Assembly (NCBI RefSeq): GCF_016863475.1
Contig: NZ_BOOY01000008.1
Span: 62,001-126,000, forward strand
Direction: 5' to 3'
Origin: Spirilliplanes yamanashiensis
GTDB lineage: Bacteria; Actinomycetota; Actinomycetes; Mycobacteriales; Micromonosporaceae
Length of the DNA: 64,000 nt
The first letter of the stretch is position 1, and each line of letters opens with the position of its first letter. The notes beneath the pieces were generated by a model that saw only the letters and a program-made list of their open reading frames with translations, had not been told where the DNA came from and did no database searches. Position numbers and translations under genes: made by a program. Shown here in pieces: positions 24,025 through 32,787 of the stretch.

Positions 24025-25029
24025 TCAGAACAGCGGGCGGACGATCAGGTACATCAGGCAGGCGAACAGGCCCGCCGCCGGGAACGTGATGATCCAGCCG
24101 ATCACGATGTTGCCCGCCACGTTCCAGCGCACGGCCGACAGCCGCTTGGTCGCGCCGACGCCCATGATGGCCGAGGTGATCGTGTGCGTCGTCGAGATCG
24201 GGGCGCCGAGCACCAGGGCGTTGAAGTACAGCACGCAGCTGGCGACCGTCTCGGCGGCGAAGCCCTCCGGCGGGCGCAGGTCGATGATCTTGCGGCCGAG
24301 GGTCCGGATGATGCGCCAGCCGCCGGCGTACGTGCCCGCCGCCAGCACGGCCGCGGACGCCCAGATGGTCCACTCCGGCACGAACTTGGCGTCGTCCTGG
24401 TAGCCGCCGATGTAGAGGGCCAGCACGACCACGCCGATCGTCTTGGCCGCGTCCTGCATGCCGTGGCCGACCGACATGGCGGCCGCCGACACGGTCTGCG
24501 CCCAGCGGAAGCCCCGGTTCAGCTTGCCCGGGTTGCCGTTGCGGAAGGCCCACAGCACGCCGATCATCACGACGAAGCCGAGGAGGAAGCCCACCATCGG
24601 CGACAGGATCATCGGGATGATGACCTTCTCGATGATGTTGGTCCACTGCACCGCGCCGCCCGCCGCGAACAGCGTCGCGCCGACCAGCCCGCCGAACAGC
24701 GCGTGCGACGACGACGAGGGCAGGCCGAAGTACCAGGTGATCAGGTTCCAGGCGATCGCGCCGACCACGCCGGCGAACACCACGCCGAGGCTGGGCCGGC
24801 CGATGGGCAGGGTCACCAGCCCACTGCCGACCGTGGCGGCGACCTTCGTGCCGATGTGCGCGCCGATGAAGTTGCCGACGGCCGCCATGCCGAGCGCCAC
24901 GCGCGGCGTCAGCGCCCGCGTCGAGACGCTGGTGGCGATCGCGTTCGCCGCGTCGTGGAAGCCGTTGGTGTAGTCGAAGGCGAGCGCGATCACGATCACC
25001 GCGAGCACGGCGATGAGCATGGGGTCCAC
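24025..25029 (-). CDS. pit: Inorganic phosphate transporter, Pit family
   Basis: A 334-aa PiT-family permease with about ten membrane helices. Both signature halves are present: NGFHDAANAIATSVSTRAL at the N-terminus and TTHTITSAIMGVGATKR near the C-terminus, with SSSSHALFGGLVGATLF between. It imports metal-phosphate with protons at low affinity. It follows the DUF47 gene after 5 nt; the pair lies behind a four-unit PHO box, so PhoP should control it. Confidence 0.93.
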   Translation of the reverse strand: MDPMLIAVLAVIVIALAFDYTNGFHDAANAIATSVSTRALTPRVALGMAAVGNFIGAHIGTKVAATVGSGLVTLPIGRPSLGVVFAGVVGAIAWNLITWYFGLPSSSSHALFGGLVGATLFAAGGAVQWTNIIEKVIIPMILSPMVGFLLGFVVMIGVLWAFRNGNPGKLNRGFRWAQTVSAAAMSVGHGMQDAAKTIGVVVLALYIGGYQDDAKFVPEWTIWASAAVLAAGTYAGGWRIIRTLGRKIIDLRPPEGFAAETVASCVLYFNALVLGAPISTTHTITSAIMGVGATKRLSAVRWNVAGNIVIGWIITFPAAGLFACLMYLIVRPLF

Positions 25030-25034
25030 GTGGA

Positions 25035-25661
25035 TCAGGACTCCTTGACGGTGATCGTCTCGATGGTGTTCGCCACGTGCTCGAAGGCGTCGCAGGCGGC
25101 CTCCAGCTCGTCGGCGACCTCCTTCATCTTCAGCACGGTCAGCGCGTCGTACTCACCGGAGAACAGCCGGACCAGCAGCATCCGGTACGCCCGGTCGCCG
25201 TCGTTCTCCAGCCGGTTGATCTCGATCCAGTACTCCTCGAGGTTCTTCATCGAGGACAGCCGGGGCATGGCGTCGGCGGTGATCTTCGCCTGCTGGTCGA
25301 GCACGGTCACCAGCTCGTGCATCTCGCGCGGCAGCGACGGCAGCTCGGTGAGCCCGTACAGGTAGAGCAGGTTGCCGACGGCCTCGAGGTGGTCCATCAC
25401 GTCGTCGAGCTGGGAGCCGAGGGAGTAGATGTCCTCCCGGTCGAACGGCGTGATGAACGTCGAGTTGATCTTCTTGTACAGCTCGTGGGTGATCTGGTCG
25501 CTGTCGTGCTCGACGTCGGTCAGCCGGTCACTGACGGACTGCACGTCGACGCCGGGCAGGGCCAGCTCGTTGAGCAGCGCGGTTCCCTTGACGAGGTTCG
25601 CGGCCGCCCGGGTGAACAGCTCGTAGAACGCGCCCTCGACGGGGCGGAAGGAGAACTTCAC
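25035..25661 (-). CDS. DUF47-family Pit accessory protein (PhoU-like)
   Basis: A 208-aa all-helical protein of the DUF47 (UPF0111) family, related to PhoU and regularly coupled to pit genes. Marks are VEHDSDQITHELYKKINSTF, TPFDREDIYSLGSQLDDVMD and a C-terminal MKEVADELEAACDAFEHVAN, with acidic clusters that bind metal in PhoU-like folds. GTG 25661 is chosen because the family begins with KFSFRP and GAGGA lies upstream. It probably tunes Pit activity. Confidence 0.88.
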   Translation of the reverse strand: MKFSFRPVEGAFYELFTRAAANLVKGTALLNELALPGVDVQSVSDRLTDVEHDSDQITHELYKKINSTFITPFDREDIYSLGSQLDDVMDHLEAVGNLLYLYGLTELPSLPREMHELVTVLDQQAKITADAMPRLSSMKNLEEYWIEINRLENDGDRAYRMLLVRLFSGEYDALTVLKMKEVADELEAACDAFEHVANTIETITVKES

Positions 25662-25753
25662 GGCATGGTCCTCGCTGCACTCGGGCGGACGGGGGTGAAT
25701 ATCACGGGGAATGCTAGGCACCCGCCTGTCGCGTCCTGTGCCCGCTCCCCCCT

Positions 25754-25797
25754 GCTCAACATCAGTTCAGGTGTCGTTCACGCGTTGTTCACCTTGA
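25754..25797 (+). promoter_or_regulatory. Four-unit PHO box before the DUF47-pit operon
   Basis: Four consecutive 11-nt direct repeats: GCTCAACATCA (25754-25764), GTTCAGGTGTC (25765-25775), GTTCACGCGTT (25776-25786) and GTTCACCTTGA (25787-25797). The last two match the PhoP unit closely. The array begins 93 nt upstream of the DUF47 start and its far end overlaps the 3' end of the phosphodiesterase-like gene, so it may repress or activate the pit promoter. Confidence 0.78.
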
Positions 25798-26647
25798 GCG
25801 GGCGGACATGCCGGGCAAGCGGGCCCAGGTCGGCATCGGCCACCGCATCCACCCCGGCGGCCCCCAGCTCGGCCAGGAAGGCCGCCCGGAACCGGCGCGG
25901 CCGCGGCAGCCCGCCGATCCGCACCGTCCGGCCCTCGGCGTGCGCCTCCGCGACCAGTCCGTGCAGGTAGTGCCGCTCGACGGCGGACAGCTCCTCCGTG
26001 CCGTCCCAGCCGAACCGGCGCGCCCACGGCTCGCCCAGCGCCGGCACCAGGTGCGGTGGGCCGGCCGCCGACCCGACGTCGTCCAGGGTGCCGTCCGCGA
26101 AGGCGTACCGGCGGTCCTGGCCGGCGAGCAGGCCGCGGACGTCGACCGTCCCGGCGATCAGCACGGTGACGGCGCGCGCCGACACCGTGCCGCGCACGCA
26201 GCGGCTGAACACCGCCGGGTGGTCGCGCAGCTGGCGGTCCAGGTCGAGGTACGCGCGCAGCAGCGTCCCCGCGTCGCGCTCCGGGCCGGTGAACTCCAGG
26301 ACCAGCTCGAACGGGCGCCGCTGGCGCGGGTGCAGCCGGCCGCCGCGCCGCCGGGCCAGCTCCGCGAGCGGCTGCAGCACCAGCCGCCGCACCGTGCGGC
26401 CGGGCGCCGGCTCCCCCGCGCCCGCGAACAGCTCGTCGCGCGGGCCGGGCCGGACCGGGACGGTGGCGCCGCCGAAGCCCAGCCGCAGCGCGGTGCGCAG
26501 CGGGTCCGGGTCCGCGCCGGGCAGCGCGTGGGCGCCGGGGCGCCAGGCGCGCCCGCGCCGCGCGAGGGCCGCCGTGAGGCCGGCCGCCCCGCCCGCGGCC
26601 GCCACTCCGAACGCCCCGCTGAGCAGGGCCGACATGTCGTCCGCCAT
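25778..26647 (-). CDS. GDPD/PI-PLC-like TIM-barrel protein with degenerate active site
   Basis: A 289-aa protein that resembles the AIM6/glycerophosphodiesterase-like family. An N-terminal hydrophobic segment (SGAFGVAAAGGAAGLTAALA) may be a signal or anchor. LRTALRLGFGGATVPVRPG aligns with the strand that normally carries the catalytic Glu and Asp (xxVExDV), but both are replaced, and the His loop usually seen as AHNDYEH reads GAHALPGADPD. FELVLEFTGPE and AVTVLIAGTVDVRGLL, then RRYAFADGTLDDVG, keep the fold signature. It may bind rather than cleave its ligand. It lies upstream of the phosphate operon. Confidence 0.6.
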   Translation of the reverse strand: MADDMSALLSGAFGVAAAGGAAGLTAALARRGRAWRPGAHALPGADPDPLRTALRLGFGGATVPVRPGPRDELFAGAGEPAPGRTVRRLVLQPLAELARRRGGRLHPRQRRPFELVLEFTGPERDAGTLLRAYLDLDRQLRDHPAVFSRCVRGTVSARAVTVLIAGTVDVRGLLAGQDRRYAFADGTLDDVGSAAGPPHLVPALGEPWARRFGWDGTEELSAVERHYLHGLVAEAHAEGRTVRIGGLPRPRRFRAAFLAELGAAGVDAVADADLGPLARHVRPLKVNNA

Positions 26648-26754
26648 CGCCGTTCCGCCCTAATAGCAGATTCGGGTGTTTCACGACAAAACAGGTGGGC
26701 TCACTGTGACACACGGGGTTGGCCGCGGGGGTCAAGGTCGCGCACAATTCGCCC

Positions 26755-27657
26755 ATGCCGCCGACGCCGCCCGACGCCCGGGCCTTCGAGGCCGAACGCG
26801 CCCACCTCACCGCCGTCGCGTACCGGATGCTCGGCAGCCACGCCGAGGCCGAGGACGCCGTGCAGGAGGCGTGGCTGCGCTACGCCGGCACGGACACCCG
26901 CGACGACATCCGCGACCTGCGCGGCTGGCTCACCACCACCGTCGGCCGGATCTGCCTCGACGTGCTGCGCTCCGCCCGGGTGCGGCGCGAGGCGTACCCC
27001 GGCCCCTGGCTGCCCGAACCCGTCGTGACCGCCGCCGACGGCCCGGAGGGCGTCGCCGCCCGGCGCGACGAGGTCGCCCTCGCCCTGCTCGTCGTGCTCG
27101 ACCGGCTCACCCCCGAGCAGCGCGTCGCGTTCGTGCTGCACGACGTGTTCGCCGTGCCCTTCGACGACATCGCCGCCTCGCTCGGCACCACCCCGGCCGC
27201 CGCCCGCCAGCTCGCCTCCCGCGCCCGCCGCGCCGTCGGCGAGGAGGGCCACAAGCACACCGCCGACCTCGCCGAGCAGCGCCGCGTCCTCGACGCGTTC
27301 GTCCGCGCCGCCGGCACCGGCGACCTCGACGGGCTGCTCGCCGTGCTCGCCCCCGACGTCGTGTTCATCGGCGACGGCGGCGGCTTCGCGCCCGCCGCCC
27401 GCAAGCCCGTCGCCGGGGCCGTGCAGGTCGCCCGGTTCGCCGCCGGGCTGTTCCGGCGCGCCGAACGCGACCAGGCCGGGCTGCGGGTCGAGCCGGTGCT
27501 GGTCAACGGCGGGGCCGGGCTGCTCACCGAGGCGCGCTACCCCGACGGGACGGTGCTGCGGATGGTGCTCGGCGTCGCCGTCGCCGACGGCCGGATCACC
27601 GCCGTCTACAACCAGCTCAACCCGCACAAGGTCGGGCGCGCCCTAGACGACCGCTGA
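26755..27657 (+). CDS. ECF41-type RNA polymerase sigma factor with SnoaL-like C-terminal domain
   Basis: A 300-aa ECF sigma factor. Sigma region 2 (about 10-75) includes AYRMLGSHAEAEDAVQEAWL; region 4 (about 115-165) includes LTPEQRVAFVLHDVFAVPFD. The linker WLPEPV and a C-terminal SnoaL/NTF2-like domain (about 180-300) with GDGGG and the terminal NPHK motif define the ECF41 group, where the C-terminal extension acts as a built-in activity switch instead of a separate anti-sigma factor. The usual partner (an oxidoreductase or carboxymuconolactone decarboxylase gene) is not adjacent. CACAAT ends 6 nt before ATG 26755. Confidence 0.88.
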   Translation: MPPTPPDARAFEAERAHLTAVAYRMLGSHAEAEDAVQEAWLRYAGTDTRDDIRDLRGWLTTTVGRICLDVLRSARVRREAYPGPWLPEPVVTAADGPEGVAARRDEVALALLVVLDRLTPEQRVAFVLHDVFAVPFDDIAASLGTTPAAARQLASRARRAVGEEGHKHTADLAEQRRVLDAFVRAAGTGDLDGLLAVLAPDVVFIGDGGGFAPAARKPVAGAVQVARFAAGLFRRAERDQAGLRVEPVLVNGGAGLLTEARYPDGTVLRMVLGVAVADGRITAVYNQLNPHKVGRALDDR

Positions 27658-28149
27658 CAGCCACTTCCGGTACGCCGTCGCGAACGGCTCCGTGCCGTCG
27701 CCCAGCGCCACCAGCAGGTGCGCCGCCGCGGCGCGCGCCTCGGCGATCACGTCGTCCGGGTAGCCGAAGCGGATGCGGTGCTCGTCGAACTCGTCCTCGT
27801 CGCGCAGCTCCACCGCCCCCGTCGCGCGCCGACGCACCACGTCCAGGTCCAGGTCGATGATGTGGACGGTGTCCTCGTCCTCCCAGCGCGCCGGGGTGGC
27901 GATGTCGCAGTAGACCTCGCTGGTGCGCGGCGGCGGGTTGAACATGCCCGTCCACCAGGCGTGATGCGGCACCAGCAGGACGAACGGGATCTGCTCCACC
28001 GAGGGCCGTCCGTGGTAGACCGACCGGGTGCCCTGCACGACGCCGAGCCACACGCCCAGGTCGTCCTCGTGCAGCCGCCGGGCCGGGTAGTCACGGTGTG
28101 CCGCGCCGTTGTACTTGCGGTACACGACCCGGACCATTTCGCTCGGCAT
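27643..28149 (-). CDS. DUF402-domain protein (FomD/Ntdp-like phosphatase fold)
   Basis: A 168-aa protein of the DUF402 family, which includes nucleoside tri- and diphosphatases and FomD. Family residues appear in VYRKYNGAAHRDYPARRLHE, TRSVYHGRPS, MFNPPPRTSEVYCDIATP and IHIIDLDLDVVRR-like HIIDLDLDVVRR, with acidic residues that bind metal in characterised members. The last 15 nt overlap the convergent sigma-factor gene. TAGGGT lies 8 nt before the ATG. Confidence 0.84.
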   Translation of the reverse strand: MPSEMVRVVYRKYNGAAHRDYPARRLHEDDLGVWLGVVQGTRSVYHGRPSVEQIPFVLLVPHHAWWTGMFNPPPRTSEVYCDIATPARWEDEDTVHIIDLDLDVVRRRATGAVELRDEDEFDEHRIRFGYPDDVIAEARAAAAHLLVALGDGTEPFATAYRKWLSAVV

Positions 28150-28232
28150 GAACCAGAACCCTAACCGATCGTGGTGACGCGCCCGGCACGCGCGGGAGTC
28201 CGCTGTCGGTCGGTGCGGGTACGGTCTTCGGC

Positions 28233-30263
28233 GTGACCGCTCAGACTTCGGCCCCCGCCATCCGGCCCCAGCCCAAGGGCCGCCGGGGCGGCAAGCGGGT
28301 CGCCGCGGCCGAGCTGCTCGAGGCGGCCGTCGGCGCCGTGCCCGGCGGCTCCGCCCGCCCCGGCCAGCAGGAGATGGTCGCCGCCATCGAGCAGGCCATC
28401 GAGGAACGCCGGCACCTGCTCGTGCAGGCCGGCACCGGCACCGGCAAGTCGCTGGGCTACCTCACCCCCGCGCTGCTCGTCGACGGGCCCGTCGTCGTGT
28501 CCACCGCCACCCTCGCCCTGCAGAACCAGCTCGTCGAGCACGACCTGCCCCGGCTCGCCAAGGCGGTCAAGCCCGTGCTCGGCCGCGAGCCCACCTTCGC
28601 CGTCCTCAAGGGCCGGCACCACTACCTCTGCATGGCCCGGCTCGAACACTCCGACGAGCAGGACCCCGGCGACACCCTGTTCGACGAGCCCGGCCCCAAG
28701 CCCGGCAAGTGGCTCGGCGAGGCCGGCCGGCTCGGCAAGCAGATCCAGCGGCTGCGCGACTGGTCGGAGAAGACGCAGACCGGCGACCGCGACGAGCTCG
28801 ACCCCGGCGTCGAGGACACCGCCTGGCGGCAGGTGTCCATGCCGGCCCGCGAGTGCGTCGGCGCCGCCAAGTGCGCGTACGGCCAGGAGTGCTTCGCCGA
28901 GCTGAGCCGGGTCCGCGCCCGCGAGGCCGACGTCGTCGTCACCAACCACAGCCTGCTCGCCGTCGACATGCTCGCGGACCGGCACATCGTGCCGCCGCAC
29001 AAGCTGCTCATCGTCGACGAGGCCCACGAGCTGGCCGACCGGGTGTCGTCCGCCGCCCAGGCCGAACTCACCCCCGACGCCGTCGACCGGGCCGCCCGGC
29101 GCGCCCGGCCCGTCATCCAGCCCACCGCCGCCGAGATGCTCACCGAGGCCGGCGACGCGCTCGCCGTCGGGCTCGGCGAGACCCCCGCCGGCCGCATCAC
29201 CGGCGAGCTGCCCGCCATGCTGCGCGAGGCCTGCACCCTGCTCGACGCCGCCGCCCGGGCCGGGCTCGACGCCATCGGCGACGTCAAGGCCGACGACCCC
29301 GACCCGGTGCGCAAGCAGCAGGCCAAGGCCGTCCTCGACGAACTGTCCACGACCGCCCAGCGGCTGCTGGAGGAGAACGATCACGACGTCTCCTGGGTGG
29401 AGAAGAGCGACATCACCAACCGGCGGGCGCTGGTCGTCGCGCCGCTGTCCGTCGCCGGCACCCTCGCCAGCGGGCTCTACGAGGACCGCACCGTCGTCGC
29501 CACCTCCGCCACCCTCGCCCTCGGCGGCCGGTTCGACACCGTCGCCAAGGCGCTCGGGCTGCCCGCCGAGGCCCCCGACGGCGCGCACAACTGGGCGTCG
29601 CTCGACGTCGGCTCGCCGTTCGACTACCCCAAGCAGGGCATCCTCTACGTGGCCGCGCACCTGCCCCGTCCCGCCGCCTCCGGCCTGCCCGCCCCCGCCG
29701 CCGAGGAACTGCTCAAGCTCGTCACCACCCTCGGCGGGCGCACCCTCGGCCTGTTCTCCAGCCGCAAGGCCGCCCAGCAGGCCGCCGAGCTGATCCGCGA
29801 CCGGACCGACCTGCCCGTGCTGCTCCAGGGCGAGGAACAGCTGCCCGTCCTCGTGCGCCAGTTCAAGGAGGACAGGGCCAGCTGCCTGTTCGGCGTCATG
29901 TCGCTGTGGCAGGGCGTCGACGTGCCCGGCGACGCCTGCCAGCTCGTCGTCATCGACCGGCTGCCGTTCCCCCGCCCCGACGAGCCGCTCGCCGCGGCCC
30001 GGGCCGCCGCCGTCGACGCCGCCGGCGGGTCCGGCTTCTCCGCCGTCAGCGTGCCCATCGCCGCGGTCCGCCTCGCCCAGGGCGTCGGCCGGCTCATCCG
30101 CGCCACCGGCGACCGGGGCGTCGTCGCAGTCCTCGACTCGCGCCTCGAGACCGCCCGCGGGTACGGGGCGTACCTGCGCAAGTCCCTGCCGCCGTTCTGG
30201 TACACGACCCGGTCCGACGTCGCCGTCGGGGCGCTGCAACGGCTCGCTACCGCACCAGGGTGA
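28233..30263 (+). CDS. DinG/XPD-like ATP-dependent DNA helicase
   Basis: A 676-aa superfamily 2 helicase. Walker A is AGTGTGKSLGYL (about residue 70), the DEAH box is VDEAHEL (about 267), motif VI lies in AQGVGRLIRATGDRG (about 615). Four Cys candidates for an iron-sulfur cluster lie between motifs Ia and II: YLCMARL and ARECVGAAKCAYGQEC. Such helicases unwind forked DNA or R-loops in repair. GTG 28233 follows TACGGT by 7 nt. The 3' end overlaps the convergent carbonic anhydrase gene by 17 nt. Confidence 0.92.
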   Translation: MTAQTSAPAIRPQPKGRRGGKRVAAAELLEAAVGAVPGGSARPGQQEMVAAIEQAIEERRHLLVQAGTGTGKSLGYLTPALLVDGPVVVSTATLALQNQLVEHDLPRLAKAVKPVLGREPTFAVLKGRHHYLCMARLEHSDEQDPGDTLFDEPGPKPGKWLGEAGRLGKQIQRLRDWSEKTQTGDRDELDPGVEDTAWRQVSMPARECVGAAKCAYGQECFAELSRVRAREADVVVTNHSLLAVDMLADRHIVPPHKLLIVDEAHELADRVSSAAQAELTPDAVDRAARRARPVIQPTAAEMLTEAGDALAVGLGETPAGRITGELPAMLREACTLLDAAARAGLDAIGDVKADDPDPVRKQQAKAVLDELSTTAQRLLEENDHDVSWVEKSDITNRRALVVAPLSVAGTLASGLYEDRTVVATSATLALGGRFDTVAKALGLPAEAPDGAHNWASLDVGSPFDYPKQGILYVAAHLPRPAASGLPAPAAEELLKLVTTLGGRTLGLFSSRKAAQQAAELIRDRTDLPVLLQGEEQLPVLVRQFKEDRASCLFGVMSLWQGVDVPGDACQLVVIDRLPFPRPDEPLAAARAAAVDAAGGSGFSAVSVPIAAVRLAQGVGRLIRATGDRGVVAVLDSRLETARGYGAYLRKSLPPFWYTTRSDVAVGALQRLATAPG

Positions 30264-30957
30264 CCACGCCCGTGTCCAGGTCGTAGCGGGCGCCCACCAC
30301 CGCGCACCGGCCCGCCTCCACCTGGGCGCGCACGATCGCGCTGCGCCGCAGGATCGCGTCGCGCTGCGCCCGCACGTTCGCGGTCACGCCCCGCTCCACC
30401 GCGTCCGGCTCGTGCACGAACGGCGCCACGATCGGCCGCAGCGCCTCCACGATCACGCCGATGTGGCCGGGCGCCGTGCCGCCGTGCTCCACCACCTCCA
30501 GCGTCGCCGCCACCGCGCCGCACCGCTCGTGGCCCAGCACCATCACCAGCGGCGGCGCGAACTCCGCCACCGCGTACTCCATGCTGCCCAGCAGCAGGTC
30601 GTCCACGATGTTGCCGGCCACCCGGTCGTCGAAGATGTCGCCCAGGCCCTGGTCGAACAGCAGCTCCGGCGGCACCCGCGAGTCGGCGCAGCCCAGCAGC
30701 ACCGCGAACGGGTGCTGCCCCAGCGCCACCTCGCGCAGGTCGTCCAGGCTCTGGTGCGGGTGCCGCGCGTGTCCCGCCACGAACCGGCGGTTGCCCGCCA
30801 TCAGCGCCGCCAGCGCCTGCGCCGGCGTGCCGACCGGTGCGCGCGGCCGGTCCCGCGCCGCCGCCGGGGCGGCCGTGCCGGCGGTGACCAGCCCGGCCCC
30901 CGCGCCGAGCAGCGCGAGCCGGTGGAACGTGCGGCGTGAATGCGAGATCTCGGTCAT
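30247..30957 (-). CDS. Exported beta-carbonic anhydrase (Tat signal)
   Basis: A 236-aa beta-class carbonic anhydrase interconverting CO2 and bicarbonate. The N-terminus has a twin-arginine motif (SRRTFHRLALLGAG) with an Ala-rich cleavage region, so it is probably exported folded with its zinc. Zinc ligands lie in LLGCADSRVPPE (Cys, Asp/Arg dyad) and GHERCGAVAAT (His, Cys). EMAVAxF-type helix YAVAEFAPPLVMVLGH is standard. The gene stands alone, convergent with the helicase. Confidence 0.9.
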   Translation of the reverse strand: MTEISHSRRTFHRLALLGAGAGLVTAGTAAPAAARDRPRAPVGTPAQALAALMAGNRRFVAGHARHPHQSLDDLREVALGQHPFAVLLGCADSRVPPELLFDQGLGDIFDDRVAGNIVDDLLLGSMEYAVAEFAPPLVMVLGHERCGAVAATLEVVEHGGTAPGHIGVIVEALRPIVAPFVHEPDAVERGVTANVRAQRDAILRRSAIVRAQVEAGRCAVVGARYDLDTGVVTLVR

Positions 30958-31009
30958 GGTCGCCGATCCTCGTCCCGCCCGGCGCCGACTACTGTCGGCT
31001 GCCTGACAA

Positions 31010-31348
31010 CTACAGATAGAGACCGGTGCCGTCGGGCTCCACCCGGCTCGCCGCCACCGCGTGCACGTCGCGCTCCCGCAGCAGGGTGTACGACCGCCCG
31101 TGCAACTCCACCTCGGACTTCTCGTCCGGGTCGAACAGCACCCGGTCGCCCACCACAATGGAGCGCACGTTCGGCCCCACCCCGACCGCCGACGCCCACG
31201 ACAACCGCCGCCCCACCGACGCGGTGGCCGGGATGACGATGCCGGCGCTGGACCGGCGCTCCCCCTCCGCCCCCTCCAGCCGGACGAGGACGCGATCGTG
31301 CAGCAACCGGATCGGCAGCCCGGTCTCAGTCGTGGTGTCGGCGCTCAC
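31010..31348 (-). CDS. GroES-family co-chaperonin paralogue
   Basis: A 112-aa protein with a Cpn10 fold: RLLHDRVLVRLEGAEGERRS, then GIVIPATAS with the mobile-loop region, then VVGDRVLFDPDEKSEVELHG and a dome-end VAASRVEPDGTGLYL. It diverges from canonical GroES (longer N-terminus, altered loop with GRRLSWASAVGVG) and is not next to a groEL gene or a CIRCE element. The canonical groES is presumably elsewhere. Role as a partner of the stand-alone GroEL at 48 kb is possible but unproven. Confidence 0.8.
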   Translation of the reverse strand: MSADTTTETGLPIRLLHDRVLVRLEGAEGERRSSAGIVIPATASVGRRLSWASAVGVGPNVRSIVVGDRVLFDPDEKSEVELHGRSYTLLRERDVHAVAASRVEPDGTGLYL

Positions 31349-31512
31349 GCCGCAGACGGTACCCGCACGTCAGAGGCCGTCCACGACCCGGCGCGCGTTT
31401 CCCGAACGGGAGACGCGGGCACCGAACCGCCGTGCCGGTGGAGCACACCCGTTACGGTCGTCGCGGGAGCGGACCCGATCAACCCGGTCCGCGATCTGCG
31501 AGGAGGTGGCCG

Positions 31513-32787
31513 TTGAGCCGCTTGGGGCGAGTCCGGGACAATCTGCGCCGCGCCTACGAGTCCGGCCGCGACTCCGTACGCGCCGCCCGCGAGGCCCGGC
31601 CCGACGACACCACCGACGACCTCGCCGTCCCGCCGCCCACCCCCGTCGTCGCCGTGCACCCGTCCACCACCAGCGGCGACGACGCCGAGGTGCCGCACGC
31701 CCTGCGCATCGGCGCCGCCTGGTCGTGGCGGCTCATCGTCGTCGGCGTCGTCGGCTGGGCGCTGCTCCAGCTCGTCAGCACCATCCGCATCGTCGTCATC
31801 CCCCTGGCCATCGCCCTGCTGCTGTCCGCGCTGCTCGCCCCCGCCGTCGGCTGGCTGCTGCGCGCCCGGCTCCCCCGCTCGCTGGCCACCTTCCTCGTCC
31901 TCGTCGGCGGCCTCGCCGCCGTCGGCGGCACCCTCACCCTCGTCGTCACCCAGTTCATCGAGGGCGTCCCCGACCTCAGCCGCAACGCCACCGACGGCGT
32001 CCGCCAGATCCAGGAATGGGCCCGCACCGGCCCCCTGCACCTGTCCGACGCCCAGGTCGACAACGCCATCAACGCCCTGCAGGACTGGGTCAACGACAAC
32101 ACCGACCGGCTCACCCAGACCACCGTCACCGGCGTCACCGTCGTCGCCGAGATCGTCACCGGCGCCGTGCTGGTCCTCTTCGCCACCTTCTTCTTCCTCC
32201 GCGACGGCCGGAAGATCTGGCGCTTCCTCGTGCGGCTCTTCCCCGTCAACGCCCGCTGGCACCTCGCCGACGCCGGCGACGCCTCCTGGGAGACCCTCGG
32301 CAACTACGTCCGCGCCACCGTCCTGGTCGCCTTCATCGACGCCGTCGGCATCGGCCTGGCCCTGGTCATCCTCGACGTGCCGTTCGCGTTCCCGCTGGCC
32401 GCCCTCGTCTTCCTCGGCGCCTTCATCCCGATCGTCGGCGCCACCCTGTCCGGCACCGTTGCGGTCCTGGTCGCCCTCGTCGACAAGGGCTGGCTGGTCG
32501 CCCTCATCGTGCTGGGCGCCGTCATCCTGGTCCAGCAACTCGAAGGCCACATCCTCCAGCCCCTGATCATGGGCCGCGCCGTCGCCATCCACCCCCTGGT
32601 GGTCATCATCGGCATCGCGGCGGGCGCCATCCTGGCGGGCATCGTGGGCGCCCTGGTGGCGGTCCCCCTGGTGGCGGTCCTGAACACCGGCATCCGCCGC
32701 CTGTCCCGCCGCCGCCCGGAGATCCCGCCGGACGCGGTGGTCATCGCCGGCACCCCACCCACCCCGGCGGACCCCAACCTCCGCTGA
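31513..32787 (+). CDS. AI-2E family transporter (PerM/YdiK-like)
   Basis: A 424-aa membrane protein of the AI-2E/PerM family. A charged cytoplasmic N-terminus (about 1-70) is followed by about eight membrane helices with a soluble loop after the third (QFIEGVPDLSRNATDGVRQI). The block AFIPIVGATLSGTVAVLVAL and QQLEGHILQPLIMGRAV are family signatures. Members export diverse small molecules; substrate here unknown. TTG 31513 is chosen because AGGAGGTGG lies 5-7 nt before it and no ATG/GTG suits this frame. Confidence 0.88.
   Translation: MSRLGRVRDNLRRAYESGRDSVRAAREARPDDTTDDLAVPPPTPVVAVHPSTTSGDDAEVPHALRIGAAWSWRLIVVGVVGWALLQLVSTIRIVVIPLAIALLLSALLAPAVGWLLRARLPRSLATFLVLVGGLAAVGGTLTLVVTQFIEGVPDLSRNATDGVRQIQEWARTGPLHLSDAQVDNAINALQDWVNDNTDRLTQTTVTGVTVVAEIVTGAVLVLFATFFFLRDGRKIWRFLVRLFPVNARWHLADAGDASWETLGNYVRATVLVAFIDAVGIGLALVILDVPFAFPLAALVFLGAFIPIVGATLSGTVAVLVALVDKGWLVALIVLGAVILVQQLEGHILQPLIMGRAVAIHPLVVIIGIAAGAILAGIVGALVAVPLVAVLNTGIRRLSRRRPEIPPDAVVIAGTPPTPADPNLR

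Noticed and set aside
26685..26711. ECF41-type promoter (TGTCACA ... CGT) on the minus strand
   Set aside because: TGTCACA is present, but the CGT element is 19 nt away instead of about 16 and lacks the final C.
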